Assembly: GCA_002480525.1 (NCBI GenBank)
Contig: DLCH01000078.1
Coordinates: forward strand, 1 to 64,000
Reading direction: 5' to 3'
DNA: 64,000 bases
From: Gammaproteobacteria bacterium UBA7803
Lineage (GTDB): Bacteria; Pseudomonadota; Gammaproteobacteria; Pseudomonadales; Azotimanducaceae
Made by a program: the position numbers and the translations under genes. Each line of letters begins with the position of its first letter. Positions within the stretch are counted from its first letter, which is position 1. The notes below the pieces were generated by a model. It worked only from the letters and a program-made list of their open reading frames with translations. It was not told the DNA's origin and did not search any database. Below are positions 43,394-53,231 of this stretch, piece after piece.

Positions 43394-45177
43394 TGGCCGC
43401 CGCGCACCGCAAGATCCGCATCGGCGACCTGCTGGTCAGCAAGGGCGAGATCACCGAGGAGCAGCTCCAGCAGGCGCTGGTGGAGCAGAAGAAGAAGGGC
43501 GTCAAGCTCGGCCGCATCCTGATCGACATGGGCTGCATCGAGGAGGACCGCTTCCTCGAGTTTCTCTCCGAGCAGCTCGGCGCGCCCTTCTACGACCTCA
43601 AGGAGTTCACCTTCGACCCGGAGGTGGTGGCGCGGCTGCCGGAAACCTATGCGCGGCGCTACCGGGCCCTGGTGCTCGAGGAACGCAACGGCGACGTGGT
43701 GGTGGGCATGGCCGACCCCATGGACATCTTCGCCTACGACGAGCTGTCGCGGCAGCTCGGGCAACCCATCAGCGTCGCCGTGGTGCGCGAGAGCGAGCTG
43801 ATGGCCATGCTCGACATGGCCTACCGGCGCACCTCGGACATCGTCAGCTTCGCCAGCGAGCTCGAAGGCGAGCTGTCCACCGAGCAGTTCTCCCTCGGCC
43901 GGGACACCAGCGACGAGGACGCCAACAGCCCGGTGGTGCGGCTGCTGCAGTCGATCATGGAGGACGCGGTGCAGATCCGCGCCTCGGACGTGCACATCGA
44001 GCCCGACGAGGAAGTGCTGCGCATCCGTCAGCGGGTCGACGGCGTGCTGCAGGAGCAGACCATCAAGGAGACGCGCATCGCCAGCGCCCTGGTGTCGCGC
44101 CTGAAGCTCATGGCCGGGCTCGACATCTCGGAGAAGCGGCTGCCCCAGGACGGTCGCTTCGAGGTCCGCGTGAAGGGCCGCGACATCGACGTGCGGCTGT
44201 CGACCATGCCGGTGCAGTTCGGCGAGTCCGCGGTGATGCGGCTGGCCGATCACAGCGGCGCGGCGGGCAACCTCGACACGGTCGGCATGCCGGCGGCCAT
44301 GCTCGACCGCTACCGGTTCCTGGCGACCCGCCCGAACGGGCTGATCCTGGTGACCGGCCCCACCGGCAGCGGCAAGACCACCACGCTCTACGGCACCCTG
44401 AACGAGCTGAACGCGCCGGAGAAGAAGATCATCACCGTCGAGGACCCGGTCGAATACCAGCTCCCGCGCGTCAACCAGGTGCAGGTGATGCCGAAGATCG
44501 GCCTGACCTTCGCCACCGTGCTGCGAGCCACCCTGCGGCAGGACCCGGACATCCTGCTGCTCGGCGAGATCCGCGATCTGGAGACCGCCGAGATCGCCCT
44601 GCGCGCCTCGATGACCGGTCACCTGGTGCTGTCGACCCTGCACACCAACGACGCCATCTCCAGCGCCACCCGGCTGCTCGACATCGGCGTGGAAGGCTAT
44701 CTGGTGGCCGCCTCGCTGCGTGGCGTGGTCGCCCAGCGGCTGGTCCGCCGGGTCTGCGAACGCTGCTCGGCGCCGGCGGAACTCGACGATCAGCAGTACG
44801 CCTGGCTCGACGCCGTGGTCGGCGAGGAGCGGGCGCACCAGCTCGAGTTCCGGGCCGGCACCGGCTGCAACCGCTGCAACCAGACCGGCTACCGGGGGCG
44901 GATCGGCGTGTTCGAGCTGCTGGAGCTCAAGGAGAACCTGGCCAACTGTCTGCGCGCCGGCGATGCCGTCGGTTTCGCCGAGATGGCACGGCGCCAGCCC
45001 GGCTTCCGGCCGCTGGTGCTGAATGCCCTGGACTACGCCGTGGCCGGCGAGACCAGCATCGCCGAGGTGCTGGCGCTGTCGGGCCAGGTGGAGGATCTGC
45101 AGGTCCACACCGACCGGCCCGCCCCGGACCCGACCATGCACAATGCGCTGGACACCGGCGCGCCGCCGCCGCACTGA
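43393..45177 (+). CDS. mshE: MshE, pilus extension ATPase with MshEN domain
   Basis: A 594-residue GspE-type ATPase that drives pilus assembly. The N-terminus carries two tandem MshEN motifs, RIGDLLVSKGEI..Q (9-32) and KLGRILIDMGCI..Q (38-61), the c-di-GMP-binding module. Walker A is GPTGSGKTT (322-330), with Asp box, Walker B (ILLLGEIRD) and His box (TGHLVLSTLHTND). A four-cysteine zinc site (CERC, CNRC) follows. Pilus extension is therefore likely to depend on c-di-GMP. Confidence 0.94.
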   Translation: MAAAHRKIRIGDLLVSKGEITEEQLQQALVEQKKKGVKLGRILIDMGCIEEDRFLEFLSEQLGAPFYDLKEFTFDPEVVARLPETYARRYRALVLEERNGDVVVGMADPMDIFAYDELSRQLGQPISVAVVRESELMAMLDMAYRRTSDIVSFASELEGELSTEQFSLGRDTSDEDANSPVVRLLQSIMEDAVQIRASDVHIEPDEEVLRIRQRVDGVLQEQTIKETRIASALVSRLKLMAGLDISEKRLPQDGRFEVRVKGRDIDVRLSTMPVQFGESAVMRLADHSGAAGNLDTVGMPAAMLDRYRFLATRPNGLILVTGPTGSGKTTTLYGTLNELNAPEKKIITVEDPVEYQLPRVNQVQVMPKIGLTFATVLRATLRQDPDILLLGEIRDLETAEIALRASMTGHLVLSTLHTNDAISSATRLLDIGVEGYLVAASLRGVVAQRLVRRVCERCSAPAELDDQQYAWLDAVVGEERAHQLEFRAGTGCNRCNQTGYRGRIGVFELLELKENLANCLRAGDAVGFAEMARRQPGFRPLVLNALDYAVAGETSIAEVLALSGQVEDLQVHTDRPAPDPTMHNALDTGAPPPH

Positions 45178-45181
45178 CGCC

Positions 45182-46411
45182 ATGGCGCGCTTCGCCTTCA
45201 CCGCCCGGGACGCCGACGGCCGGGCCGTCGAGGGGCACCGGGAGGCTGCCGACCCGGGCGCTGTGGCCCGGGAGCTGGCCGCGGCCGGCATGGTGCCCGT
45301 GTCGGTCACCGAGGACCATGAGGTCGGCGAGGAAGCGGGCGCCGTCGACGTCGGCGGCTGGCTGCAGCGCCGCAAGGTCACCCTCGACGAGATCATTCTG
45401 CTGAGTCATCAGATGGCGAGCCTGACCCGGGCCGGCGTGTCCGTGGTGCGGGCCCTGCGCGGACTCGCCGAATCCCACCGCAACCCGCGGCTGCGGGAGG
45501 TGCTGGACGACGTGGCCGGCACCCTGGAGGCGGGTTCCGACGTCGCCTCGGCGCTGCGGCGTCATCCGACGGTGTTCTCGGAGCTGTACGCCAGCGTCGT
45601 GCACGTGGGCGAGAACACCGGCCGGCTGGACGAGGCGTTCAAGCAGATCGCCGGCTACCTGGAGGTGGAGCGGGAGACCCGCCGGCGCATCAGGACGGCC
45701 ACCCGCTACCCCACCTTCGTGCTCGGCGCCATCGCCGTGGCCATCGTCATTCTGAACATCTTCGTCATCCCGGCCTTCGCCCGGGTGTTCGAGAAATTCA
45801 ACGCCGACCTGCCCTGGCAGACGCGGGCCATCATCGGCGCCTCGGATTTCATGGTGGCCTGGTGGCCGCTGCTGCTGGTCGGCGCCGTGGGCGGCGCGTT
45901 CGCCGTGCGGCGCTGGGTGGGCACCCCGGAAGGCCGGCTCACCTGGGACCGCTGGAAGCTCCGGCTGCCCATCCTCGGCGGCATCTTCGAGCGCATCAAC
46001 CTGGCCCGGTTCTGCCAGACCTTCGCCATGGTGTCCCGGGCCGGCGTGCCGATCACCCAGGGCCTGCTGGTGATTTCCCGCGCCATCGGCAACGAGTACA
46101 TGGCCGAGCGCATCGACGGCATGCGCCACGGCATCGAGCGCGGCAGCGGCATCACCGTCACGGCCCGGGAGAGCGGCATGTTCTCGCCGGTGGTGCTGCA
46201 GATGATGGCGGTGGGCGAGGAGACCGGCTCCATGGACGAGCTGATGGCCCAGTCCGCCAGCTTCTACGAGGAAGAAGTCGACTACGAGCTCAAGGGGCTC
46301 ACCGACGCCGTCGAGCCGATCCTGATCATCGCCATCGGCGTGATGGTGCTGATTCTGGCGCTGGGGGTGTTCCTGCCGCTGTGGGACCTGTCCTCGGTGG
46401 CGAATCGCTGA
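45182..46411 (+). CDS. mshG: MshG, inner-membrane platform protein
   Basis: A 409-residue GspF/PilC-type polytopic protein with two GspF domains and three membrane helices (about 180-200, 225-245 and 380-402). It is the platform that couples the MshE ATPase to pilin insertion. ILLSHQMASLTRAGVSVVRAL and FCQTFAMVSRAGVPITQGL are the paired repeat signatures. It starts 4 nt after mshE. Confidence 0.92.
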   Translation: MARFAFTARDADGRAVEGHREAADPGAVARELAAAGMVPVSVTEDHEVGEEAGAVDVGGWLQRRKVTLDEIILLSHQMASLTRAGVSVVRALRGLAESHRNPRLREVLDDVAGTLEAGSDVASALRRHPTVFSELYASVVHVGENTGRLDEAFKQIAGYLEVERETRRRIRTATRYPTFVLGAIAVAIVILNIFVIPAFARVFEKFNADLPWQTRAIIGASDFMVAWWPLLLVGAVGGAFAVRRWVGTPEGRLTWDRWKLRLPILGGIFERINLARFCQTFAMVSRAGVPITQGLLVISRAIGNEYMAERIDGMRHGIERGSGITVTARESGMFSPVVLQMMAVGEETGSMDELMAQSASFYEEEVDYELKGLTDAVEPILIIAIGVMVLILALGVFLPLWDLSSVANR

Positions 46412-46579
46412 CCTGCCGCCAGGCCGCGGCAGCAGGCGTTTCTGTGACCGGTTGCGCGGACCGACCGTGCATGGGTCCTGCAGAATCTTCAGCGGCGTCT
46501 ACGCTTTTGGTAATGACGAACGGATCGTCTTACGCGCCCATGGCGCGGCTACTGTAGAGAGAGGCAGAGGACAACAACA

Positions 46580-47134
46580 ATGCACAGGAAGCATTCCGGT
46601 TTCACCATCGTCGAGCTGGTCGTCGTGATCATCCTGCTCGGCATTCTGGCCGCCACCGCGCTGCCGCGCTTCATCGACATCGAGGACGACGCCCACGAGG
46701 CGGCCTTCGAGGGCGTGCGCGGCAGCCTGCAGACGGGCATTTCCCTGTATCACGCGAAGGTCGTGGCGACCGACACCGCCACCGACGCCGTGCCCCAGCC
46801 CGACGACTTCGCGGGTCTGCGCACCAACGCGGATGGCTATCCCTACGGGACCACGGACCGCAGCGGCGGCACCAGCACCGTGACCACCTCCGGCGACTGC
46901 GCCGAGGTGTTCGCCAACGTGCAGCAGGCCGGCGCACCGACGGTGACCAGCGCCGCCGCTCAGGGCGACGTCGACACCGCTGGCGCGAACTTCGACTACG
47001 TGGCCGTGCTGGTCGGCGGTTCCTGCGTGTTCCACTACACCGGCGAGACCACCACGGTCGGCGAGAACGTACGGACCCTGTCCTACGACCCGACCAACGG
47101 TCAGGTCGCGACGGGCACCTTCACGCTGACCTGA
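46580..47134 (+). CDS. mshA: MSHA-type major pilin
   Basis: A 184-residue type IV prepilin. A short leader MHRKHSG is cut before FTIVELVVVIILLGILAATALPRF, with the conserved Glu5. The globular part ends with a Cys pair (CAEVF and CVFHY) likely to form the D-region disulfide. It is probably the fibre subunit. Vibrio loci have mshB as well; here only one pilin stands before mshC. The 168-bp gap upstream suggests its own promoter, but I could not identify one. Confidence 0.85.
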   Translation: MHRKHSGFTIVELVVVIILLGILAATALPRFIDIEDDAHEAAFEGVRGSLQTGISLYHAKVVATDTATDAVPQPDDFAGLRTNADGYPYGTTDRSGGTSTVTTSGDCAEVFANVQQAGAPTVTSAAAQGDVDTAGANFDYVAVLVGGSCVFHYTGETTTVGENVRTLSYDPTNGQVATGTFTLT

Positions 47135-47261
47135 TACGCGGTCCGGGCTTGCGCGCCGGCAGGGACGCCGGCGCATGACTCCGGCGGCGGGCCGTTGCCC
47201 GGACGCTGGTCCGCGGCGCAGGGCCGACCGCCGGCGCAGCCGTCATTCGCTGAGAGCCTCC

Positions 47262-47843
47262 ATGGAAGGTCGCGAGTCGAACGATCCCTTGCGCGGCGCC
47301 CGGATTCCCGGGGGCCGCGTCTGCGCTTTCACCGCTGCCTCGCGCAGCGGCGGCTTCACCCTGGTGGAGCTGATCTCGGTGATGATCCTGCTGTCCATTC
47401 TCGGCATCTTCGCCATGGCGCGCATGACCTCGCCGGAGCTGTTCGCGCCGGCGGTGGTGTCCGGGGCCGTGGCGGCGGAGGTACGCTTCGCCCGCCAGCT
47501 CGCCGCCGCCCGCAGCGACGCCGTGGTGTCCGTCACCGTCGACCGGGTCGGCGACGCCTGGCGGCTGCGGACCAGCTCCGACGTCGACGGCGTGGTGCGC
47601 ACCGAACTCGTCAGCGCCGACGACACGGCGCTGCAGGCCGCCAGCGGCGCGGTCAGCGCCTCGCTGGACGCGGCCACCGCCCTCACCCTGGTGTTCGACC
47701 ACGCCGGCGACCTCGCGACCGTGCTGATCGGCGCGGTGCCGGGCGCCCCGGACAGCGGCGTGAATCTCACCGTCGCCGGTGACTCCACCCGCCGTCTCTG
47801 CGTCTACCCCAGTGGCTACGCCCATGCCGGCGCCTGCAGCTAG
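47262..47843 (+). CDS. mshC: MshC, minor pilin
   Basis: A 193-residue prepilin-like protein with an unusually long leader (about 30 residues) ending in RSGG, cut before FTLVELISVMILLSILGIFAM. The Gly-Phe cut site and Glu5 are present. Two C-terminal cysteines (LCVYP, ACS) may pair. Position after the major pilin and before mshD supports MshC. The ATG 47262 is preferred over one 87 nt upstream. Confidence 0.8.
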   Translation: MEGRESNDPLRGARIPGGRVCAFTAASRSGGFTLVELISVMILLSILGIFAMARMTSPELFAPAVVSGAVAAEVRFARQLAAARSDAVVSVTVDRVGDAWRLRTSSDVDGVVRTELVSADDTALQAASGAVSASLDAATALTLVFDHAGDLATVLIGAVPGAPDSGVNLTVAGDSTRRLCVYPSGYAHAGACS

Positions 47844-48354
47844 CCGCGTCCGCGGCTTCACCCTGGTGGAGCTGGTGGTGACCATGGTGGTGATCAGCAT
47901 CGCCGTGCTCGCCATCGGTCAGGCGCTGTCCTTCGCCTTCGCCCGCCAGAGCGACGGGCTGTGGCAGGCGAAGGCGGTGGCCCTGGCCGAGTCCTACGTC
48001 GAGGAGATCCTGGCGCGCCGCTTCGACGAGGCGGCGCCGGTGGGGGGCGTGCCGCCCTGCGCGCCCTCCGCGATTCCCTGTTCCTCCGCCGGCGCCGACG
48101 GGGAGCCGCGCGCGCAGTTCGACGACGTCGACGATTATCACGGCCTGGACGAACAGCCGCCGCTGGATGCCGACGGCAACCCGCGCGCCGAGTACGCCCG
48201 CTACCGGGTTCAGGTGCGCGTGGCCTATCCCGATGCGGCGCAGCAGGCGGCGCTCGGACTCGACGACGCCACCGACGCGAAGCTGATCACCGTGGACGTG
48301 ACGCCGCCGGGCGAGTCGGTCATGTCGTTCCGCGTCGTGCGGGGGAACTACTGA
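47824..48354 (+). CDS. mshD: MshD, minor pilin
   Basis: A 176-residue prepilin-like protein. The leader MPAPAASRVRG precedes FTLVELVVTMVVISIAVLAIG. FDDVDDYHGLDE in the middle is a motif typical of MshD. The ATG 47824 overlaps the mshC stop by 20 nt; a start 45 nt upstream gives an implausible leader. Probably part of a pilus tip or initiation complex. Confidence 0.83.
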   Translation: MPAPAASRVRGFTLVELVVTMVVISIAVLAIGQALSFAFARQSDGLWQAKAVALAESYVEEILARRFDEAAPVGGVPPCAPSAIPCSSAGADGEPRAQFDDVDDYHGLDEQPPLDADGNPRAEYARYRVQVRVAYPDAAQQAALGLDDATDAKLITVDVTPPGESVMSFRVVRGNY

Positions 48355-49145
48355 TGCCGGCGGCGCCGGCCGCGCGCCGGGCGACGGGCTTCACCGTGGT
48401 GGAGCTGGTCACCGTGATCGTCATTCTCGGCGTGCTGGCGGCCGGCACCGTCGCGTTCATCGGCGATTCCAGCCGCGGCTTCGCCTCCACCGTGGCACGC
48501 TCGGAGCTGGCCGGCGAGGCGCGGTTCGTGACGGAGCGACTCACCCGGGAACTGCGCAACGCCCTTCCCGGCAGCGTCCGCGTGAGCGGCGCCTGCATCG
48601 AGTTCGTGCCGGTCGCGGCAGCCTCCCGCTACGTCACGCTGCCCGTGGCGACGGCGGCGTCGAGCTTCCGCTCGGTGCCGGTCGACCCGGTACCGGCGGG
48701 AACTGTCCGGGTCGCGGTCCATCCCGGCGCCGCCGGCTACGCCCTGGCCAGCCCGGGACCGATCAGCCCGCCGGCGACCCTGTCGGCGCCCGGCGCCGGC
48801 AACGAGGTGACGGTGACCCTCGCGGGCCCGCACCGGTTCGCCAGCCACTCGCCCACGGGCCGGTACTTCCTCGTTCGGGACCCGGTGAGCTACTGCATCG
48901 TCGGCGGGGCGCTGTACCGCTATCGGAACTATGGATTCGCGGCCGCACAGCCGGGGCCCGCGACGCTGCCGGCCGGCCTGCCGGACCGCTCGCTGGTGGC
49001 GGAGTCGCTGACCAGCGCCACGCCGTTCACCGTTTCCGGCGCCACCCTGACGCGCAACGCGGTGGTGGGGATCGATCTCACCATGACCCGGGACGACGAC
49101 CGCGTGCGGCTCGAACATCTGGTGCAGGTGCGCAATGTCCCGTAG
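48354..49145 (+). CDS. mshO: MshO, minor pilin
   Basis: A 263-residue prepilin-like protein: leader ending ATG, cut before FTVVELVTVIVILGVLAAGTVAF, then a large beta-rich C-terminal domain with a cysteine pair (ACIEF, YCIVG). ATG shares a base with the mshD stop (TGATG). Its order after mshD and before mshP identifies MshO. Confidence 0.83.
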   Translation: MPAAPAARRATGFTVVELVTVIVILGVLAAGTVAFIGDSSRGFASTVARSELAGEARFVTERLTRELRNALPGSVRVSGACIEFVPVAAASRYVTLPVATAASSFRSVPVDPVPAGTVRVAVHPGAAGYALASPGPISPPATLSAPGAGNEVTVTLAGPHRFASHSPTGRYFLVRDPVSYCIVGGALYRYRNYGFAAAQPGPATLPAGLPDRSLVAESLTSATPFTVSGATLTRNAVVGIDLTMTRDDDRVRLEHLVQVRNVP

Positions 49146-49548
49146 CCGCGTCGACAGGCATCTGGGTCGGCGCCAGCGCGGCATCGGGCTGGTGGCGGCG
49201 ATCTTCCTGATCGTCGTCGTCGCCGCCCTCGTCACCGCCATCGCCAGGACGGTGCGGACGTCTGCGGACGCCTTCTCCCTGGACGTGGTGTCTCACCGGG
49301 CGTTCCTCGCCGCCGAGTCCGGTGCCCAGCTCGGCCTCAACCGGGTGTTCGCCCCATCCGGCGCGCCGGTCTGCGGCAACTGGTCGTGGGATCTCGGCGC
49401 GGTGGGACTCGCATCCTGCGAGGCCGTGGTGGTCTGCCGCAGTGAGCTCGTCGCGGGCACGCCGCACTACACGCTGGAGAGCGACGGGCGCTGCGACGTC
49501 GGAGGCGTCACGGCGGAGCGTCGCGTGCTGGTCAGGGCCGCACCATGA
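49135..49548 (+). CDS. mshP: MshP, minor pilus protein
   Basis: A 137-residue protein with a PilX-like N-terminus (RRQRGIGLVAAIFLIVVVAALVTAIAR) in which the usual E5 is absent, as is normal for MshP, and a cysteine-rich C-terminal half (CGNW, CEAVVVC, CDVGG). It overlaps mshO by 11 nt and mshQ by 4 nt (ATGA). Confidence 0.82.
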   Translation: MSRSRVDRHLGRRQRGIGLVAAIFLIVVVAALVTAIARTVRTSADAFSLDVVSHRAFLAAESGAQLGLNRVFAPSGAPVCGNWSWDLGAVGLASCEAVVVCRSELVAGTPHYTLESDGRCDVGGVTAERRVLVRAAP

Positions 49549-52500
49549 CGAATGGCCGTTCCAACCTGCTGATCCACCGCCGGTTCTGCCTGCTGGCGCT
49601 GATCTGGCTCCTGGCTGGTGGTGAAGCGCGGGCGGCGATGATCGCGGAAGACGATTTCGAAGCGTATCCGTCGGGCAGCATCGACGAGCGCAACGGCGGT
49701 TCCGGCTGGGCCCGTGAGTGGGAGGGGCGGCGGGAATCCATCGAATCGATCGTCGACACCAGTGGCAACGAGATGCTCTACCGGGCGGCCAGCGGAGAGG
49801 CGGTTCGGGGATCCGATCGCGCCCTGGCGATCTTCGGGAATCACGATCTGGCCGCGTTCAGGGAGACCGCGCAGCGGATCTCCACCCGGAACGTGTTCGT
49901 CAGCATGCTGGTGCGCTTCACGGGGACTCAGAACATCAACGACTTCCTGGCGCTGTGGTTCGAGGAAGAGCAGTTCGGCGCGGCGCCGAATATCGGCATC
50001 AAGATGGAGGACGGGTCCGGCGCGACTGAGAACGACTTCTTCGTCAGGACCCAGGCCAACAATCACGTGTCCGTCGAGAACATCGTCGAAGGCGCGACCT
50101 ACTTCATCGTCGGGCATCTGTCGAAGCCCGACAACGACCCGGACTCGGAGTATGACGTGTTCAGGCTCTGGGTGAATCCAGTCTCGCTTCGTGTCCAGCC
50201 GGCGGAGGACGCCGTGTCCCGGGGCAGGAACAACATCGCGGAGATCCGGAGGATCGGGTTCAGGTCGGCGAATCTCGACCGCGACGATCAGGTTGAGATC
50301 GACAGGCTGCGCCTGGGGACCACCTGGGCCGACGTCACGGAGCCGGACGTCGTACCGGTGCTCGAGTTGCGCATGGACGAACGGTCCTGGACGGGTGCCG
50401 TCGGCGAAGTCGCGGATTTCTGGTCTGGTCTGAATGGAACGGCCTTCGACGGTCCGACCACGTCCGGTACGAACCCGGCGATTCCGGGAACAGTCGGCAC
50501 CTGCCGGTACGGTGAGTTCGACGGCCGCAACGATCATGTCATCGTGCCTCACGACCCGGTGCTGAACGGCGCCACCACGCTCACCTACATGGCGTGGGTA
50601 CGGCCGAACGCCTGGAACGGTATTCGTCAGATCATGGCCAAGTCCGTGCACGGCGGCGGCGCAGGGCGTGCGCAGATGGGGATCTTCAGCGAAGGCGGAG
50701 TTCTGAAGGTGCGCGCCGAAACCGATCGGGGGCGCCAGGAAGCTGCGGCCGCGCTGCCGCCCACCGGCGTCTGGTCCCATGTGGCCGGAGTCTTCACCCG
50801 CACCCGGCTCGCGCTCTATGTCGATGGCGCGCTCGTGGGCTCGGTGACCTACTCGCCGTCTACGCTGATTCAGACCTCGGACCCGTTGGCGATCAGCAAG
50901 CGGGTGGGCACGGATCAGTACTTCTTCGACGGCGCCATCGACGAGGTGCGGGTCTTTGCCGAGGCTCTCGACGGCAGGCAGATCCGAGCGGCCATGAACG
51001 ATACCCGCCAGTGTGACGTTGCACCGGTGACCACTGCCAGCGCGCTGGCGATCGGTCATGACGGCACAGGTATCCACTGCCTGGACGAGACCATCTCCGT
51101 TGCCGCCCTGGATGATCTCGGCGCGGTGTTTCAGAACTACGCCGGAGAGGTGGCATTGTCCACGAGCACCGGGCGGGGCACGTGGCGCCTGGTTTCCGGG
51201 AACGGCACCTTGTTGGACGCCGTCGCGGACGATGGCGCTGCGGTCTATCAGTTCGCGACGGCCGACGCGGGCGTTGCCCGTTTTTCCCTTTCCTATCCCG
51301 AGGGGGCTTCGCCAGTGGACGTGGACGCGGTGGACTCGGCGGACGGCGCGGTGCGGGACGACGACTCGGAGGGCCCGCTGGCGTTTGCGCCGAGCGGTTT
51401 CACGCTGACGGCCGGGGCGCTGTCCAACCCGCCGCCGAGCCCGATCGCCGACCCCGTCGGCAGCCAGCGCGCGGGCGTGGTGTTTCCGGTTCACCTGACT
51501 GCCTACGGCGTCACCGAGGACGACCCGCGGTGCGGCGTCATCGAGAGCTACGGCGGCAGCCGCGACCTGGCGTTCGCCATGACCCATGTGAATCCCGCCA
51601 GCGGCGCCGGGGTGACGGCCACCGTCGACGGCCTCGCCGTCGGCGGGCCGGCGCAGCCGGTGGCGTTCGTGTCGGGCCGTGCGTCGGTGTCCGCGCGCTA
51701 CGACGACGCCGGCTCGATCCGGCTGCAGGTGACCGATGCCGCGAGTTTCGGTCACACCCTGACCGGCGCCAGCAACGACTTCGTGGTGCAGCCCTACGAG
51801 CTCCGGGTCACCCGCGTCCAGACGCCCGCCGGCATCGACAATCCCGCGCCGGCGGCATACGCGGACGACGCCTTCCTTGCGGCGGGGCTGCCGTTCGAGG
51901 TCGACGTCGAAGCGGTCGACGCCGACGGCGACCGCACGCCGAATTTCGGCCGCGAGACGCCGGCCGAAGGTGTGCGGGTGACGAGTGACGTTCTGGTGGC
52001 GCCCGCCGGCGGGCGCAACGGCTCCAGCGGCGACGTGATCGACGGCGCGGCCTTCGGCCCGACCGGCGTGCCCGGGCGGTTCGAGAACGACCGGGTGGTG
52101 TTCGACGAGGTCGGCATCATCCGTCTGCGGCCGGCGGTGGCGGACGGCGACTACCTCGGCTCCGGCGCCGTGCCGGGGGTGGCGACCGGCAACGTCGGGC
52201 GGTTTCACCCGGCCGGATTCGACGTGACCGGCGATGCCGTGGCCGCGGCATGCGGCGCGTTCACCTACATGGATCAGCCGGCGCTCGGTGTCCGCTACCG
52301 GCTGCAGGCCCTGAACGCGCTCGGCGGCGTGGTGGAGAACTACGACGCCGGACTGCTCGGCGCCGGTCTGGTGGCGGCGGCGGGGCTGGCGGCGGAGGCC
52401 GGCGACGACGGCGTCGACCGCGGCGGCCGGATCACGCCGCCCGGCGGCGTCTGGTCGGCCGGCGAGATCGACGTCGACCGGATCGATCTGGCGTTCGGGC

Positions 52501-53096
52501 GGGTCGCGGCGCCGGACGGCCCGTTCGATCCGCTGAGCGTGTCCCTGCGGGTCACCGATCCGCTGGGCGACGCGACGCTGGCGGGGCTCGACAGTCATCC
52601 CGCGACGACCGGCGACTGCAGCGTGGCCGGCAACTGCACGACCCGTGCACTGGGCGCGCCGACCCGGGTGGTGTACGGCCGGCTGGTGGTGCTGCCCGCC
52701 GCCGGGCCGGAGAACGAGAACCTGACGGTGCCGCTCGCGGCCCAGCAGTTCACCGGCGCGGCGTTCGAGTCGCATCCCGCCGACGTGTGCACCACCTATC
52801 GGGCCGGGGACGTCACCCTGGCCGGGTTCACCGCCAACCTCGCCGCCGGCGAGACCGCCGCCATCGCGCCCGTGGCCGCGACGGCGCTGATCGGCGGCGC
52901 CGGCGACCCGGCCCGGCCGCTGACCCTGTCCGCGCCCGGGTTCGGCAACGAGGGCACCGTCGACGTCACCCTGGACGTGCCCGGCTGGCTCGAATTCGAC
53001 TGGCAGGGCACCGGCCTCGAGGATCCCGCGGGCACCGCGGCGTTCGGCCGCTTCCGCGGCCACGACCGGGTGATCTACTGGGGCGAGCCCCCCTAG
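49545..53096 (+). CDS. mshQ: MshQ, large LamG/DUF6701 pilus-associated protein
   Basis: An 1183-residue exported protein. A signal peptide (about 12-30) precedes an N-terminal beta-sandwich (~31-260), a LamG/concanavalin-like domain (about 280-490: YMAWVRPNAWNG, VAGVFTRTRLALYVDGALVG, DGAIDEVRVFAEALDGRQI) and a ~600-residue C-terminal DUF6701-type region ending in RGHDRVIYWGEPP. It is the last gene of the MSHA cluster. The LamG domain suggests glycan binding, fitting an adhesin at the pilus tip; that is inference. Confidence 0.87.
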   Translation: MTNGRSNLLIHRRFCLLALIWLLAGGEARAAMIAEDDFEAYPSGSIDERNGGSGWAREWEGRRESIESIVDTSGNEMLYRAASGEAVRGSDRALAIFGNHDLAAFRETAQRISTRNVFVSMLVRFTGTQNINDFLALWFEEEQFGAAPNIGIKMEDGSGATENDFFVRTQANNHVSVENIVEGATYFIVGHLSKPDNDPDSEYDVFRLWVNPVSLRVQPAEDAVSRGRNNIAEIRRIGFRSANLDRDDQVEIDRLRLGTTWADVTEPDVVPVLELRMDERSWTGAVGEVADFWSGLNGTAFDGPTTSGTNPAIPGTVGTCRYGEFDGRNDHVIVPHDPVLNGATTLTYMAWVRPNAWNGIRQIMAKSVHGGGAGRAQMGIFSEGGVLKVRAETDRGRQEAAAALPPTGVWSHVAGVFTRTRLALYVDGALVGSVTYSPSTLIQTSDPLAISKRVGTDQYFFDGAIDEVRVFAEALDGRQIRAAMNDTRQCDVAPVTTASALAIGHDGTGIHCLDETISVAALDDLGAVFQNYAGEVALSTSTGRGTWRLVSGNGTLLDAVADDGAAVYQFATADAGVARFSLSYPEGASPVDVDAVDSADGAVRDDDSEGPLAFAPSGFTLTAGALSNPPPSPIADPVGSQRAGVVFPVHLTAYGVTEDDPRCGVIESYGGSRDLAFAMTHVNPASGAGVTATVDGLAVGGPAQPVAFVSGRASVSARYDDAGSIRLQVTDAASFGHTLTGASNDFVVQPYELRVTRVQTPAGIDNPAPAAYADDAFLAAGLPFEVDVEAVDADGDRTPNFGRETPAEGVRVTSDVLVAPAGGRNGSSGDVIDGAAFGPTGVPGRFENDRVVFDEVGIIRLRPAVADGDYLGSGAVPGVATGNVGRFHPAGFDVTGDAVAAACGAFTYMDQPALGVRYRLQALNALGGVVENYDAGLLGAGLVAAAGLAAEAGDDGVDRGGRITPPGGVWSAGEIDVDRIDLAFGRVAAPDGPFDPLSVSLRVTDPLGDATLAGLDSHPATTGDCSVAGNCTTRALGAPTRVVYGRLVVLPAAGPENENLTVPLAAQQFTGAAFESHPADVCTTYRAGDVTLAGFTANLAAGETAAIAPVAATALIGGAGDPARPLTLSAPGFGNEGTVDVTLDVPGWLEFDWQGTGLEDPAGTAAFGRFRGHDRVIYWGEPP

Positions 53097-53135
53097 TCGC
53101 AGCCCCGGCTGCAATCCCAATTCGATCGAACCACC

Positions 53136-53159
53136 GTGGGAGCGGCCTCCCGGCCGCGA
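53136..53159 (+). repeat. REP-like intergenic repeat, inverted copy
   Basis: GTGGGAGCGGCC then TCCCGGCCGCGA, the reverse complement of the REP-like element at 53232-53259 with small differences. The two form an inverted pair ~95 bp apart in the convergent gap after mshQ. Confidence 0.65.
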
Positions 53160-53231
53160 ATCCGGCCGCGAGTCCTGTCTTGAATCCGGTCGCGAATGCG
53201 GTCGCGTGGCCGGTGGGTGGTGGCCGGTTGA

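Noticed and set aside
53160..53231. Possible CRISPR-like repeats around the AATCCGGTCGCGAATGCGGTCGCG stretch
   Set aside because: Units are short, irregular and have no spacers of constant length. They are simple degenerate repeats between REP-like copies.
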